Positions 10,901-19,346 of a stretch of 64,000 bases of DNA are shown here, in pieces (position 1 is the stretch's first letter; every line of letters starts with the position of its first letter). The position numbers and the translations under genes were made by a program. Source of the stretch: Paroedura picta (taxonomy: Eukaryota > Chordata > Lepidosauria > Squamata > Gekkonidae); assembly GCF_049243985.1 (NCBI RefSeq), contig NC_135373.1:9283501-9347500 (forward strand), given 5' to 3'. The notes beneath the pieces are model-generated. The model had not been told where the DNA came from. It made no database searches and worked only from the letters and a program-made list of their open reading frames with translations.

Positions 10901-11533
10901 TCCCCGTGGATGACCTACGAGGCCATCGTTTCGGGACTGTTCCCCTTCCTGGTGGCCGGCATGACGCTGCAGCTCCTTTACAGCGGCCGCCTCTGGGGCT
11001 CGCTGTGGGCGCTCATCTGCATCCAGTTGGGTGGCCTGGCCAAGGCCTCGTACGCCACTGCCCTGCGCCGCAATCCCATCATGCTCCTGGCTTCCCTCTA
11101 CTCCGCCCTCTACATGGCTGCTCTGCTGCCCACCAAGGTCTTTTCCCTGGTCACCCTGCCTTGGGCTGACGGTTGGGGCACCTCCGGCCGGCTCCACGTC
11201 CACACCAACTATTTGCCCCTCCTGCCTCTGCTCACTTGGTGGGGGGCCGTGCTGGGGGGATTGGGGTTCACCCTCTATAAAGAGGCTGTGCGAGGCTGGC
11301 AGGATCTGGAGGCGCTGACCTACGGGCTAGCTGCCTGCCTGGCCCACTGGGGGATTCTGCTGGGTTTCTACTTGGTGAAGGTGCGCCATGCCTGCCGGCG
11401 CCGACGTAAAATCTACCGGTTGGATCCAGCCAGAAGAGGTAGGGAGGCTGGAGAACTGGGGACTCCTGGAAGGTACAGACTGGCTGAAGAAACTGGGCTC
11501 AAGCTGGAAGCTCTTCAGGGTTGCTACGTGTAA
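4287..11533 (+). CDS. HAS1: Hyaluronan synthase, probable HAS1 (four coding exons)
   Basis: This is a membrane glycosyltransferase that polymerises UDP-GlcNAc and UDP-GlcUA into hyaluronan and extrudes it across the plasma membrane. Joining 4287-4922, 6178-6403, 8163-8295 and 10771-11533 keeps one frame and gives 585 residues; human HAS1 has 578. Visible parts: two N-terminal membrane helices (about 17-37 and 48-70), [15 protein letters not shown] (92-106), VVDGN (124-128), KWGGKR (189-194), the DSD metal/UDP motif (215-217), GDVRILN (243-249), CISGPLG (282-288), GDDRHLT (315-321) and the QQTRW acceptor motif (353-357), then a block of C-terminal membrane helices. An in-frame TAG at 4275-4277 inside the exon fixes the start. 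Neighbouring FPR-type receptors support HAS1 over HAS2 or HAS3. The tail after CRRRRKIYR runs about 35 residues beyond the usual end. Confidence 0.93.
4979..5098 (+). mobile_element. tRNA-derived SINE fragment in HAS1 intron
   Basis: CTCAGTGGCAGAGACTCTGC, a TGCATGCAGAAGGTCCC block and an ATTTAATCCCCAGCATCTCC B-box region match a tRNA-like squamate SINE head. No clear tail. Confidence 0.6.
5099..5690 (+). mobile_element. Harbinger-like MITE family B, copy 1
   Basis: About 590 bp that recurs at 25530-26115 (same strand) and 17754-18690 (reverse). The left end reads CTGATTCTGCACTTAC; internal landmarks are TTGAACTCGCGTCTTCCTC, CTTTAAGGGAAGCCTTGCAA and TATATCCACTCCAGGATAT. Non-coding. Assignment rests on the GGCTGAATCTGCAC-like ends of the other copies. 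Confidence 0.6.
5880..5985 (-). repeat. AGGGTTGCCA-family repeat fragment
   Basis: CCAAATCTCCAGGTATTTCC followed by CAACCTGGATCTAGCAACCCTA is one end of a dispersed family seen at least ten times here. Complete copies start near AGGGTTGCCAG and contain GCCATTTTCTCCAG. Superfamily not determined. Confidence 0.55.
6062..6138. mobile_element. Short palindromic hAT-like MITE
   Basis: The left arm GAGGTGGCCAAACTGGG pairs with the right arm CCCAGTTTAGCCACCTC, and the interior contains ATAATTGTAGCCC. It looks like an older, shorter relative of the CAGGGGTAGTCAA palindromes. Confidence 0.6.
6178..6403 (+). CDS. HAS1: HAS1 coding exon 2 (residues 213-288)
   Basis: The acceptor TTCTGCCCAG ends at 6177. 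The donor is CTGG|GTGAGT at 6403/6404, splitting a Gly codon (phase 1). It opens with VCDSDT, the DxD that binds metal and UDP-sugar, and carries [29 protein letters not shown] and CISGPLG. GC content is clearly above the surrounding intron. Confidence 0.93.
6652..6975 (+). mobile_element. hAT element, CAGGGTTTCTCAACC family, copy 1
   Basis: It starts GGGCTTCCTCAACCAGGG and ends TTGAGAATGGCTGCCCTG. Shared internal blocks are GATATGACCATATATGGTCA, AATGGCCAATGATGGG and CACTCCTGGGGTTTCTC. Non-autonomous. Other copies lie at about 9705, 30166, 32335 and 49682. Confidence 0.7.
7225..7378 (-). mobile_element. CR1 LINE 3' end
   Basis: Reverse-strand CR1 terminus with ATTCTATG-type terminal repeats, the CCATCTAGTCCAACCCCCTG block and the start of the 3' coding region. 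It is severely 5' truncated, as is usual for CR1. Confidence 0.85.
7400..7722 (+). mobile_element. Tandem SINE 3' tails with (CTT)n
   Basis: Two successive tail modules of the CTT-tailed SINE have no tRNA head. Each ends GCATATAAGAACCAACTCTT. A run of about 27 CTT units follows (7641-7722). Confidence 0.8.
7858..8012 (-). mobile_element. 5S-rRNA-derived SINE
   Basis: On the reverse strand it carries AGATCTCAGAAGCTAAGCAGG and ATACTTGGATGG, the internal promoter region of 5S rRNA. This is the squamate 5S-headed SINE type, not a functional 5S gene. It ends about 150 bp before HAS1 coding exon 3. Confidence 0.8.
8163..8295 (+). CDS. HAS1: HAS1 coding exon 3 (residues 288-332)
   Basis: The acceptor CATCTTTCCAG ends at 8162. 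The donor ACCAA|GTAAGG is at 8295/8296, phase 2. It encodes [44 protein letters not shown], including the GDDRHLT motif invariant in class I synthases. Confidence 0.93.
8369..8504. mobile_element. Palindromic hAT MITE, copy 2
   Basis: A 136-bp palindrome with CAGGGGTAGTCAACCTG termini, flanked by a perfect 8-bp duplication TACTAGAC (8361-8368 and 8505-8512). It lies 74 bp after the HAS1 exon 3 donor. Confidence 0.93.
8550..8925 (+). mobile_element. CR1-like LINE 3' end
   Basis: The residual coding region reads [20 protein letters not shown] and so on, like CR1-type reverse transcriptase C-termini. The 3' end has TTGGATGGGCCACTGGCCTG, ATCCAACATGG and a TTCTTATG tail. Confidence 0.65.
8926..9090 (+). 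mobile_element. Second CR1-like 3' end, partial tandem copy
   Basis: It repeats the end of the preceding element: GCCCCACTGGTGAAACTTCTG, GATGGGCCATTGGCCTGATC and TTTATGTTCTTGTG. It lies head-to-tail with the first copy. Confidence 0.6.
9091..9527. other. HAS1 intron, nothing recognised
   Basis: Anonymous intronic sequence without a clear repeat consensus or exon signal. Confidence 0.4.
9528..9700 (-). mobile_element. CR1 LINE 3' end
   Basis: Three ATAGAATC-type terminal units precede GAGTTGGAAGGGACC and the CTAGTCCAACCCCCTGCTC block. Reverse strand, 5' truncated near the CACCACCTCC segment. Confidence 0.85.
9705..9920 (+). mobile_element. hAT fragment, CAGGGTTTCTCAACC family
   Basis: The internal block CCCCAAGTGGCCAATGATGG and the 3' region ending GTTGAAGAATGCTGG match the interior and right end of the element at 6652. 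The left end is missing at the CR1 junction. Confidence 0.55.
9921..10402. other. HAS1 intron, nothing recognised
   Basis: No exon or clear repeat seen. The open frame at 10100-10366 has no splice signals or known domain. Confidence 0.4.
10403..10737 (+). mobile_element. Solo-LTR-like sequence (LTR retrotransposon fossil)
   Basis: The layout resembles an LTR: several CCAAT motifs (for example GCCAATGGG and ACCAATGAG), a TATA-like TGTATATACT near 10627, AATAAA near 10681, then a short GT-rich stretch ending ATTTAACA. No internal region or second LTR is present. Family undetermined and exact ends uncertain. It ends about 33 bp before the last HAS1 coding exon. Confidence 0.55.
10771..11533 (+). 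CDS. HAS1: HAS1 coding exon 4 (residues 333-585 and stop)
   Basis: The acceptor CTTCTTCCCAG ends at 10770 and TAA lies at 11531-11533. It carries [14 protein letters not shown], the amphipathic and membrane segments that shape the export channel, and WGTSGR. The final part (RLDPARRG onward) is rich in Arg, Glu and Gly and has no counterpart in the short HAS1 C-terminus I know. Confidence 0.92.
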
Positions 11534-11842
11534 GGAAGGGGCAAGGACCCAATGGCTGGCTTAAAGCACGTCCTAAGAAGCTTTTCCGAAGGCAGAAAGA
11601 CTCCGACTTGTCCAAGGTGGACAGAGAAGGAAACGACCTTCTTGGAGCCTTCCTTTCTCGTCTTGAAAACCCCGAGAAAGTTTTCCACGGGTACTTCATA
11701 CCCATCATGAACATCATGAAAGCTCTCTCCTATGGGGAGGTGTGACCATGCATGTGTGTGTTTGTGTGTGAGTGTAGTGGCTTCTTTCCCTCTACATGGC
11801 TCCATTGCCCTCTAACTCGATCAGGTCTCTTTCCCTCTAGAA

Positions 11843-11978
11843 CAGGGGTAGTCAACCTGTGGTCCTCCGGATGTCCATGAACTACAATTCCCATGAGCCC
11901 CTGCCAGCGTTTGCTGGCAGGGGCTCGTGGGAATTGTAGTCCATGAACATCTGGAGGACCACAGGTTGACTACCCCTG
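11843..11978. mobile_element. Palindromic hAT MITE, copy 3
   Basis: A 136-bp palindrome with CAGGGGTAGTCAACC ends. The flanks CTCTAGAA and TTCTAGAT share six of eight positions. It lies about 310 bp after the HAS1 stop and so is probably transcribed in the 3'UTR. Confidence 0.88.
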
Positions 11979-12345
11979 TTCTAGATGGTTCCTCTACTCT
12001 CCACCTGCTCCAGACATCTTGTCCTCTATTTGTTTCTTCTATCTGGTCCAGGCCTCATGCCCTCAATATATTTCCTCTGCCCTCTACCTGCTCTAGGCCT
12101 CCTTTCCTCTACATAGTTCCTCTGCTCCCTACCTGCTCCAGGCCTCTTGCTCTCTACATGGCTCCGCTGGTCTCAACAACACCCAGGCCTCTTGAATTCT
12201 AAACTTTGTGTCTTTGCCAGTGACACTTTCTGACCACACAGCCTAATCTATGTCCCTTTAGGGTTTTTACTCCACCTCTCTGTCCACTGTCTAGTATTAT
12301 GTTATTCATTCTGCACTTCCATTAACACTGTTGCATTGAAAAGCT

Positions 12346-12351
12346 ATTAAA
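12346..12351 (+). promoter_or_regulatory. HAS1: Candidate HAS1 polyadenylation signal ATTAAA
   Basis: ATTAAA, the commonest variant hexamer, lies about 810 bp after the stop and is followed by T-rich sequence. No AATAAA occurs between the stop and this point that I could see. Inference only. Confidence 0.4.
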
Positions 12352-12856
12352 AGACATCTATATTTCTGCAATGGCCCCATGGCTTCTTGCTTGATGGAAT
12401 CTGGGGGTAGGGGGAAGGTTCCTCTCCATAATCTCCCCCTCAGAATTTGAAACACACATGCACACAAACCAAATCCACATCTATCTGTCCTTCACATCAT
12501 TTCATTTCCACTGTACGCAGAGGTATCAATGAGTCAGCAGGTTTCCATCTGGCCCCCCCAAGGCCCACCACAGTTGAGCTGACCATCGTGCACAGAGCAG
12601 AAGGGAAGCCGTTGGAAAGAAGTAGCACAAAGGCCTGCAGTGCAACGGAGTGGGGGTTTCCGCTTGCGCCTCTCAGTCGTGGCCTGAGGTTTCTCACATG
12701 CTGCCTCTTGGCCTTTGAGCTACCCAGCAGGGCATGTTTGACAGACAGTCACTTCCTGCCCCTAAGAAAGCAGGACTCTGTCTCAGCTGCAGACAAGCCA
12801 GAAGGCTCTCCTCGGCAACCTGAAATCAAGCCAAGGTAAGACTTTTGGATGACCAA
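12352..12856. other. Intergenic, nothing recognised
   Basis: No gene or clear repeat consensus. The 130-codon open frame at 12447-12839 has no domain and no homologue I recognise. Confidence 0.4.
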
Positions 12857-12975
12857 GGCCTATTCTGCACACAATAGATAATGCACTTTAGAAGTAGATT
12901 TTCTTGTTCCGCACAGGAAAACCCAGCTGCCAAAGCACATTGAAAGTGCATTATCCTAAGTGTGCAGAATGGGCC
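12857..12975. mobile_element. Short Harbinger-like MITE
   Basis: Terminal inverted repeats GGCCTATTCTGCACAC and GTGTGCAGAATGGGCC, with a 3-bp duplication CAA on both sides (12854-12856 and 12976-12978). The interior contains AATGCACTTT and its complement. A 3-bp duplication and GGGCC ends fit PIF/Harbinger. Confidence 0.75.
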
Positions 12976-13004
12976 CAAGACAGAGTTTAGGTATTTGCCT
13001 TGGA

Positions 13005-13215
13005 ACCAGGAGATATAGGTTGGCTGGCAATCTCCTTGGTTTACTACCCACCTCCAGCCAACAGAAATCATTTTCCCTGGAGAAAATGGCTGCTTTGGAG
13101 GGGAAGCTCTGTGTCCTTGGACACTGCAGAGATCCTCCCTCTACCCAAATTTGCCCTCCCCAGGCTCTGCCCTGAATCTCTTGGGAAGTCCTTATCCCAA
13201 GTTGGCAGCTGTAGG
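13005..13215 (+). repeat. AGGGTTGCCA-family repeat
   Basis: Contains GGTTGGCTGGCAATCTCC, then TTTTCCCTGGAGAAAATGG and GGGAAGTCCTTATCCCAAG. It matches the inner and right parts of the dispersed family. Confidence 0.5.
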
Positions 13216-13267
13216 AAGACAGGAGAAAAACAGGAAGAGCTGTGGTTTTCGTACCCTGAATTTTACT

Positions 13268-13379
13268 ATCATAGAATCATAGAATCATAGAGTTGGAAGG
13301 GGCCATACAGGCCATCTAGTCCAACCCCCTGCTCAACGCAGGATCAGCCCTAAGCATCCTAAAGCATCCAAGAAAAGTT
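13268..13379 (-). mobile_element. CR1 LINE 3' end
   Basis: Reverse-strand CR1 terminus: repeated ATCATAGA units, then GTTGGAAGGGGCCATACAGG and the CCCCCTGCTCAACGC block, truncated after AAGAAAAG. Confidence 0.85.
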
Positions 13380-13545
13380 CCTTACACGTATCCCAAGAGG
13401 CTTACATTTACCTACCCCTCCTCTCCCCACAACAGACTCCCTGTGAGGTAGGTGAGGCTGAAGGAGCTCTGAGAGAACTGGGACTGGGTCAAGGACACCC
13501 AGCTGGTGGAGGGGGGAATCAAACGCTGTTCTTCAGGTAGATTCA
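13380..13545 (-). mobile_element. CTT-tailed tRNA SINE fragment
   Basis: CTCCTCTCCCCACAACAGAC, a CTGTGAGGTAGGTGAGGCTG block and ACCCAGCTGG define the middle of the SINE. Head and tail are missing. Confidence 0.65.
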
Positions 13546-13727
13546 AGTGGGTAGCTGTGTCGGTCTGAAGCAGCAGAACAAAACAAAATCAGAGTCCAGT
13601 GGCACCTTTAAGACCAACAAAGGTTTATTCAAGGCGTGAGCTTTCGAGTGCAAGCACTCTTCCTCAGACTTAAGACCTCTTTGTTGGTCTTAAAGGTGCC
13701 ACTGGACTCTGATTTGGTCCTGTTCTT
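13546..13727 (-). mobile_element. Penelope-like terminal repeat with inverted arm
   Basis: GTGTCGGTCTGAAGCAGCAG, AGTCCAGTGGCACCTTTAAG and GAGCTTTCGAGTGCAAGC belong to a family repeated at 21186, 21770, 22385 and 42805. The last part repeats the middle in inverse: 13586-13622 and 13679-13715 are perfect 37-bp complements. Assignment to Penelope-like elements is an inference from its resemblance to related reptile repeats. Confidence 0.55.
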
Positions 13728-13802
13728 AGAATCATAGAATCATAGAGTTGGAAGGGGCCATACAGGCCATCTAGTCCAACCCCCTGCTCTACACAGGATC
13801 AT
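13728..13802 (-). mobile_element. CR1 3' fragment
   Basis: Short terminus with AGAATCATAGAATCATAGAG and the CCAACCCCCTGCTC block. Confidence 0.75.
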
Positions 13803-14549
13803 TCTTCAGATTAGAGTCCACAGTTCTCAATCGTTACACCTCCCTGGCTCTCAAGTGATGCTTGTCATGGTGCAGGTTCCCTGCTCAGGCAGAGATTCTC
13901 CAGTTGGTCAAGTTTAAATCATCTGGGGAGCCAGCAATCAAGCCAGGTCTTGTCCTTCTGGCTGCTCCCAGGGCCCTTCCCTCTTCTCAGCTTTACACAA
14001 GTCCAAGCTTAAGTTATTTGCAAAAAAAAAAAAGCCAGAAAGAGGGGGAATTGCACGTGTTTCCCCAGTAAGTAGGCCCCGAGAAGTACGGTAAATGTAA
14101 AAGAGAGTCCTGTTCCAAAAAAAAAAAAAATATGCAGACCCTCCTGAAGCAAAAAGGACATTAATCCAGTGTTGTTAACAAAAAAACTCTCATAATTCCT
14201 CTCCATTTCTTTCCCTCTTTTTAGGAACTGGGAGTCAGTTTTGAAATCAATTCCGTTTTCATCAAAGAGAAATGCAAAGAGAGGAGAAGCTGGGAGGCGG
14301 GTTTTGAGAAACTTCAGAATTCCATTCCATAGAGGCTCAGAGGCCAGAAATCCACAGAGGGAAACTTAAAAGGACAAATTGCATAAAAAACCCTAATTCA
14401 GTTAGGAGCCTGAAGGTTGAATGTCTGTACAAGATGAAAAACTTGAACCCTAACGCCTTTCCATCCAAATTGGGTCTTCTTCAGAGGTCTAATTTTGGAC
14501 ACATAGAATGATACAGTAAAAACTACATATAAAGCAGCCAGTATCATCA
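13803..14549. other. Intergenic, nothing recognised
   Basis: Two poly-A runs (near 14022 and 14116) suggest old retroposon ends, but no family could be named. Confidence 0.4.
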
Positions 14550-14837
14550 GTATCTTGTGGCGCAGAGTGGTAAGGCAGCAGACATGCAGTCTGAAGCTCT
14601 GCCCATGAGGCTGGGAGTTCGATCCCAGCAGCCGGCTCAAGGTTGACTCAGCCTTCCATCCTTCCGAGGTCGGTGAAATGAGTACCCAGCTTGCTGGGGG
14701 GTAAACGGTCATGACTGGGGAAGGCACTGGCAAACCACCCCGTATTGAGTCTGCCATGAAAACGCTAGAGGGCGTCACCCCAAGGGTCAGACATGACTCG
14801 GTGCTTGCACAGGGGATATCTTTACCTTTACCTTTAT
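14550..14837 (+). mobile_element. Sauria SINE
   Basis: Head TCTTGTGGCGCAGAGTGG, B box GAGTTCGATCC, tail (ACCTTT)n. Flanking TATCATCA on both sides is a probable target duplication. Confidence 0.9.
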
Positions 14838-15244
14838 CATCAACATAGTTTTAAAATTTGGAGCCAATAGAAAAAGTTCATTGATCAGATGATGGCTCCC
14901 TTTTCTCAGGTTAGTACTTGCCCACGGGAGTCAAGGCCCATGTGAATAGTCCAAAGTACAGTATGTATTACATTTTTCTGTGAGCTTTGTGTATGTTTTT
15001 AACTTTACAATTTTATATCTTGCGCACAATAAATGCTTATTTAATGTTATGATTCACCTTGTACGGCCATTCAACCTTTAGGCTCCTAACCGTTTTTCAG
15101 TTAGTGTTTTTTTTTGGTGTTTGGTGCTCCGAGGCAGAAAATATCTGTTTAGCCCTTCCTTTCCTCCTGCTAGAACACCACCGGCTGGTGAACAAAAGCA
15201 ACAGTTTCGTAAACGGAAGTTTCGTAAACCTTATTCCCTTGTAA
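14838..15244. other. Intergenic, nothing recognised
   Basis: AT-rich anonymous DNA without gene signals. Confidence 0.4.
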
Positions 15245-15905
15245 AGAATCTTAGAATCCTAGAGTGGGAAGGGGCCATGCAGCCCAATTAATCCCACCCC
15301 CTGCTCAAGGCAGGATCAACCTAAAGCATCCAGGATAAGGATCTGCCCTGCTGTTGCTTGAAGACTGCCAGAGAGGGGGAGCTCCCCACCTCCTGAGGCA
15401 GCCGAATCCACTTCTAAAGTCCTCTGTGAAATTGCCCCCCCCCCCCCCATATCTTGCTGGTATAGTTCTACGTGTAGTTTAAAGCCATTATTGCAGGTCC
15501 TATCGTCTGCTCCAAACAAGAACTGCCCCCCTACCCTCCTCCAAGTAACAACCTTTCAAATATTTAAAGAGAGTAATCCTGTCCCCTCTCAACCATCTCT
15601 TCTCCAAGCTGAACTTTCCCAGGTCCCACAGCCTTTCCTCCTAGAGCTTGGTCCCCAGGCCCCGGATCATCTTCATCAGTCTCCACTGAACCCTCTCAAT
15701 TTTGTCCACATCCTTTGTGAAGTGAGGCCTCCAGAACTGCACACAGGACTCCAGATGGGGCCTGACCAATGTGGTACACAGCAGGACTATGACATCTTGC
15801 GATTTTGATGTGATGCCTATGTTGATACAGCCCAAGAGTGCATTTGTCTTCTTTGCCACTGCATCACACTGCATCATATCTTGAGAAATCAAAGAGAAAT
15901 TGAAG
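15245..15905 (-). mobile_element. CR1 LINE 3' segment with RT C-terminus
   Basis: The reverse strand encodes CR1 ORF2 C-terminal sequence, visible as KTNALLGCINIGITSKSQD and RPHLESCVQFWRPHF. The 3' end with AGAATCTTAGAATCC units is at 15245. It is more diverged than the copy at 35645, so older. Confidence 0.85.
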
Positions 15906-16134
15906 TGGTTTCTTAAAAGAGAATAAGAGCAATCAATGTTCATATCTTTAAAAAGTGAATTGGGGGGGGGGGGAATCTCCTCCCCATAACAGCACTACAA
16001 TAAAACCTTGTTTTCTGCCCAGCTGGCAAGCCTGCTAATTGGATGTGGACAAAACAATATCACCACACAAACACACACACACAAACACACACACACATAC
16101 TGCAAGCCGCTGGCATGTCTCAGTATACAGGCAT
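15906..16134. repeat. (CA)n-containing intergenic
   Basis: A CACAAACACACA tract at about 16065-16097. No gene. Confidence 0.6.
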
Positions 16135-16620
16135 TCATGGGCATCCCTATTTATTTCAGCAGAAGAGGCAGATCCACCCTCGCTAGTTTCTTTAGTGTGT
16201 TTCTTTAGTGTTTCGCTAGTTTCTTCCGTGAAGAGGAATGGGGAATCCTTCAGCACTTTCCTGAGTTCCTTTAGCCATCCGGGCCTCGCCAGAGCAAAGG
16301 AACAGCTTCTCATCCTCCGTGCCCTATTGATTAAATGGAAACCGTGGAGATCTCTCTCTGGGGCTCCTCGTAAGCTGGGCAAATGTCATTATGTGCCCTG
16401 AGCTGATGAAGCCGTGATGGCTTATAAATCCCTAGCAATAAAAGCAAAGCCCTCCAGGTCCCATGTAATATAATTCTCTCTCACACACACACTCGCATTT
16501 TACTCCTGGCTGAATTCTGTCAGGCGACATCTCATTAGTAAACAGCCGTCTGCACTCCTCAAGCTTCCAAAACATCAGTTAAAATTGCACCCCAAGACCT
16601 GCATAAATGATGAAGATTAA
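16135..16620. other. Repeat-free island, possible conserved noncoding element
   Basis: No repeat consensus recognised. It is dense in homeodomain-like TAAT/ATTA cores (CTATTGATTAAATGG, TCTCATTAGTAAAC) and a forkhead-like GTAAACA. Function is unproven; it is listed because it stands out from the surrounding repeats. Confidence 0.3.
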
Positions 16621-17753
16621 GCAGAGTCAGGGTGTTTTTTTTTTTTTTTTTTTTGCCCTGTCCTCGCTGGGCATGTTTAATTTGGGTGCTGCAGACAATA
16701 GGAAAGAACAAAGAGAGAGGCGGGGCATTCAGACTTCGGCCCCTGGATACCCTGCTCACTGGGTTCAGAAACTTGGTAATCATGAGAGCTAGGAACTTGG
16801 CGATTGTTTAAAGTAAGTACTTGGATTCTTTGGATGCCTCCATTCCATGGAACAATATTCTTGTTTTTCATGCCCAAGTTCTCCACACTCCTTTGTCAAA
16901 CTGGCCCCAGGGTTGCCAGACTATTGTCCCCTGAAATTTTCTATATTCTGTGATACAGAATAAGACCATAGCTGAGAGTGGTGGTCCTAGACAAGATATA
17001 CCTTAGAAGGTGAGCTCCAAAAAGAAAGACTTTAGAAACATTGGTTGGAGCTACACCAAACAGATTTCTCTTGAGCACCCAGCAAAACTTTAGAATTTGT
17101 TTGTAGACACGAGAGCATTGTATAGTATATATTGACCACTGAGGATGACCCCTAACAGTCTAGAATCAGGTTTCTCTAGTCCAATCAGGTTTCTCTAGTC
17201 CAATCTCCTGCAGAATGCAGGAAATTCACAACTGCTTGCCTACCCACAGGTACCCCAATTCCATGCCCAGATGAACCCACACACACACCCTAAAAAAAAA
17301 ACATAAACAACAGAATCCTTGGCCAGTCTGGCCTGGAAGAAATTTACCTTCTGATCCCAAAGTGGTGATGGGCATTTCCCTGGGCATGCAAGGAAGGTCC
17401 ACAAGAGCCAACCACCGACACAATCCCTTCTGCCCACCCACTCACAATCTGCCTACGTACACTTCTGTAATGCGGGTAAAATCTAAGCTCACACTGGAAT
17501 GTGTTTATGATCAGTTTGCTGTCTGGTTACTGTAAGCAGGTTTGTCACTACAATGCTGGCTGAAGACGCACCTCAATGGAATCTTTGCCAAAAGAAAGAA
17601 TCCCTATCCCCAACACCCTAGGGCTGGTTTCCATGCAGACAGCTAAATCGACACAATAGGGCCACCCACCAACTGTTACAAGGCACTGCAGTTCTGGGAG
17701 TCTTTATTCATGGATCCAGAAATACTACAACCTGGAAATCATTTAAGGACATG
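16621..17753. other. Intergenic, nothing recognised
   Basis: Contains a poly-T run (16636-16655) and anonymous sequence. Short open frames on both strands lack domains. Confidence 0.4.
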
Positions 17754-18690
17754 GGTTGAATCTGCACGGAGCTTTTATTGCAAAGCTCTCTTTTATAGAG
17801 AGCCAGTTTGGTGTAGTGGTTAGGAGTGCGGACTTCTAATCTGGCATGCCGGGTTCGATTCTGCACTCCCCCACATGCAGCCAGCTGGGTGACCTTGGGC
17901 TCGCCACGGCACTGATAAAACTGTTCTGACCCAGCAGTGATATCAGCGCTCTCTCAGCCTCACCCACCCCACAGGGTGTCTGTTGTGGGGAGGGGAATGG
18001 GAAGGCAACTGTAAGCTGCTTTGAGCCTCCTTCGGGTAGGGAAAAGCGGCATATAAGAACCAACTCTTCTTCTTCTTCTTCTTCTTCTTCTTCTTCTTCT
18101 TCTTCTTCTTCTTCTTCTTCAATCACTGGTCGATTCAGTCCCTGCCATCTACACTGAATGTGATTTCCATTTTGAATTTGGCCAATTTAAATTTTCCCTC
18201 TGCATGATTGATCCGGAGTGACCCTACCCTTTTCCTGTGATATCCTAGAGTGGATATAACCCTCAATATTTGAAAAATCATCATGAAAAAGCATGCATAT
18301 CTCTGCCTGTTCCAACCTTGCTGCTGAACAAAGTAGTAGAGAAGCCCTGATTAGACAAGGCTTCAGATCAAAGGCTTCCCAGGCTGAAAGCTTGCCTTAA
18401 AGGGGAAGCCCTAACTTCTCTTGGCCGAAGCTCCAAAAACCCTAACTTCTCTTGGTAGAGATATGCCTCTTGTATTTTTTCTCCCTGCTCTGCTGTCTCC
18501 AATCCTCTTCTCTCCCCCTTCAAGAAATGAAAGAAAGAGGCTCCTGCTGTGCTCGGCTCCCCTCCCCTTCTGAGCTTTCATAACCACATACAGAACACTT
18601 TTCTGTTTCCAGGAGGGAGGGAGGAAGACCCAAGTTCAAATCGATCTGGATTCAGCAGGATCCACAACGGAATAAACAAATAAGTTCAGA
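17754..18690 (-). mobile_element. Harbinger-like MITE family B, copy 2, split by a SINE
   Basis: The left end GGGTTGAATCTGCACGGAGC and the right part ending GTTCAGATTCAGGCC are the termini of the family seen at 5099 and 25530, in reverse. The CTT-tailed SINE at about 17797-18120 interrupts it near its left end, so the MITE is older than that SINE. Confidence 0.7.
17797..18120 (+). mobile_element. CTT-tailed tRNA SINE, complete
   Basis: Good full copy: head GAGCCAGTTTGGTGTAGTGG, B box GGGTTCGATTC, core CAGCTGGGTGACCTTGGG, L2-like 3' block TTTGAGCCTCCTTCGGGTAG and about 19 CTT units. It lies inside the family B MITE. Confidence 0.88.
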
Positions 18691-18835
18691 TTCAGGCCTG
18701 GAGTGGCCTATGAGTGAAAAGGAGCATGGCTTGCTGCTAATGACAGCTTCCCAGCAGTTCCTTCCTTGAGCGGCCCCTAACTCGCATCTCTCTGCAATGC
18801 CTGGCAAAGTCCTTCTAAGGGATCCACTTAGACCA

Positions 18836-19195
18836 CCTTTTTTCAACCTTTTGACTGTGGAGGAGTCTCTGAAATAGTTTGTCAGGCTTCAAATAGCCCC
18901 GGAAGTGATGTCAGCTGGCCACGCCCCCTGGAACTGCCAGGTCACCAGAAGTGACATCACCGCTCGTGTTAACAGCCAACCTCGAGGCAGACTGTGGGTA
19001 GAGACAGGAAGTGGATTAAGCTGGGAGTTGTTTGAAGGTCCCACCCCCTCCTAGGTGCAGAAACCATGAGAGAACTCAGAGGGGGGAGAGGAAACAATAT
19101 TAAGGCAGGAGAGGAAAGGCCGTGGACCCCATACGGAGCCCCTGTGGACCACTGGGGGTTCATAGACCCTTGGTTGGGAATCTCTGGCTTAGACA
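18836..19195 (+). mobile_element. hAT element, TTCAACCTTTTGACTG family
   Basis: The left end TTTTTCAACCTTTTGACTGT and right end CCTTGGTTGGGAATCTCTGG are imperfect complements. The interior has GGAAGTGATGTCAGCTGGCC. A related copy lies at 49128-49465. It ends about 75 bp before the receptor exon at 19271. Confidence 0.6.
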
Positions 19196-19346
19196 GACAT
19201 CCTCTTAACACAGCTTTTCCAACAACCATGCCCCTCACGGTTCTCTTTATTGTCTCTGCTTTGCTTTCAGAGTTTGTTCAGCATTGTGTGTTGCCTGAAG
19301 CCCTCGGAAGAAAGAAGAGGCGGTCTTCACAGGAATCTCACTAACG

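Noticed and set aside
12447-12839. 130-codon gene
   Set aside because: No domain, no splice or polyA context, ordinary composition.
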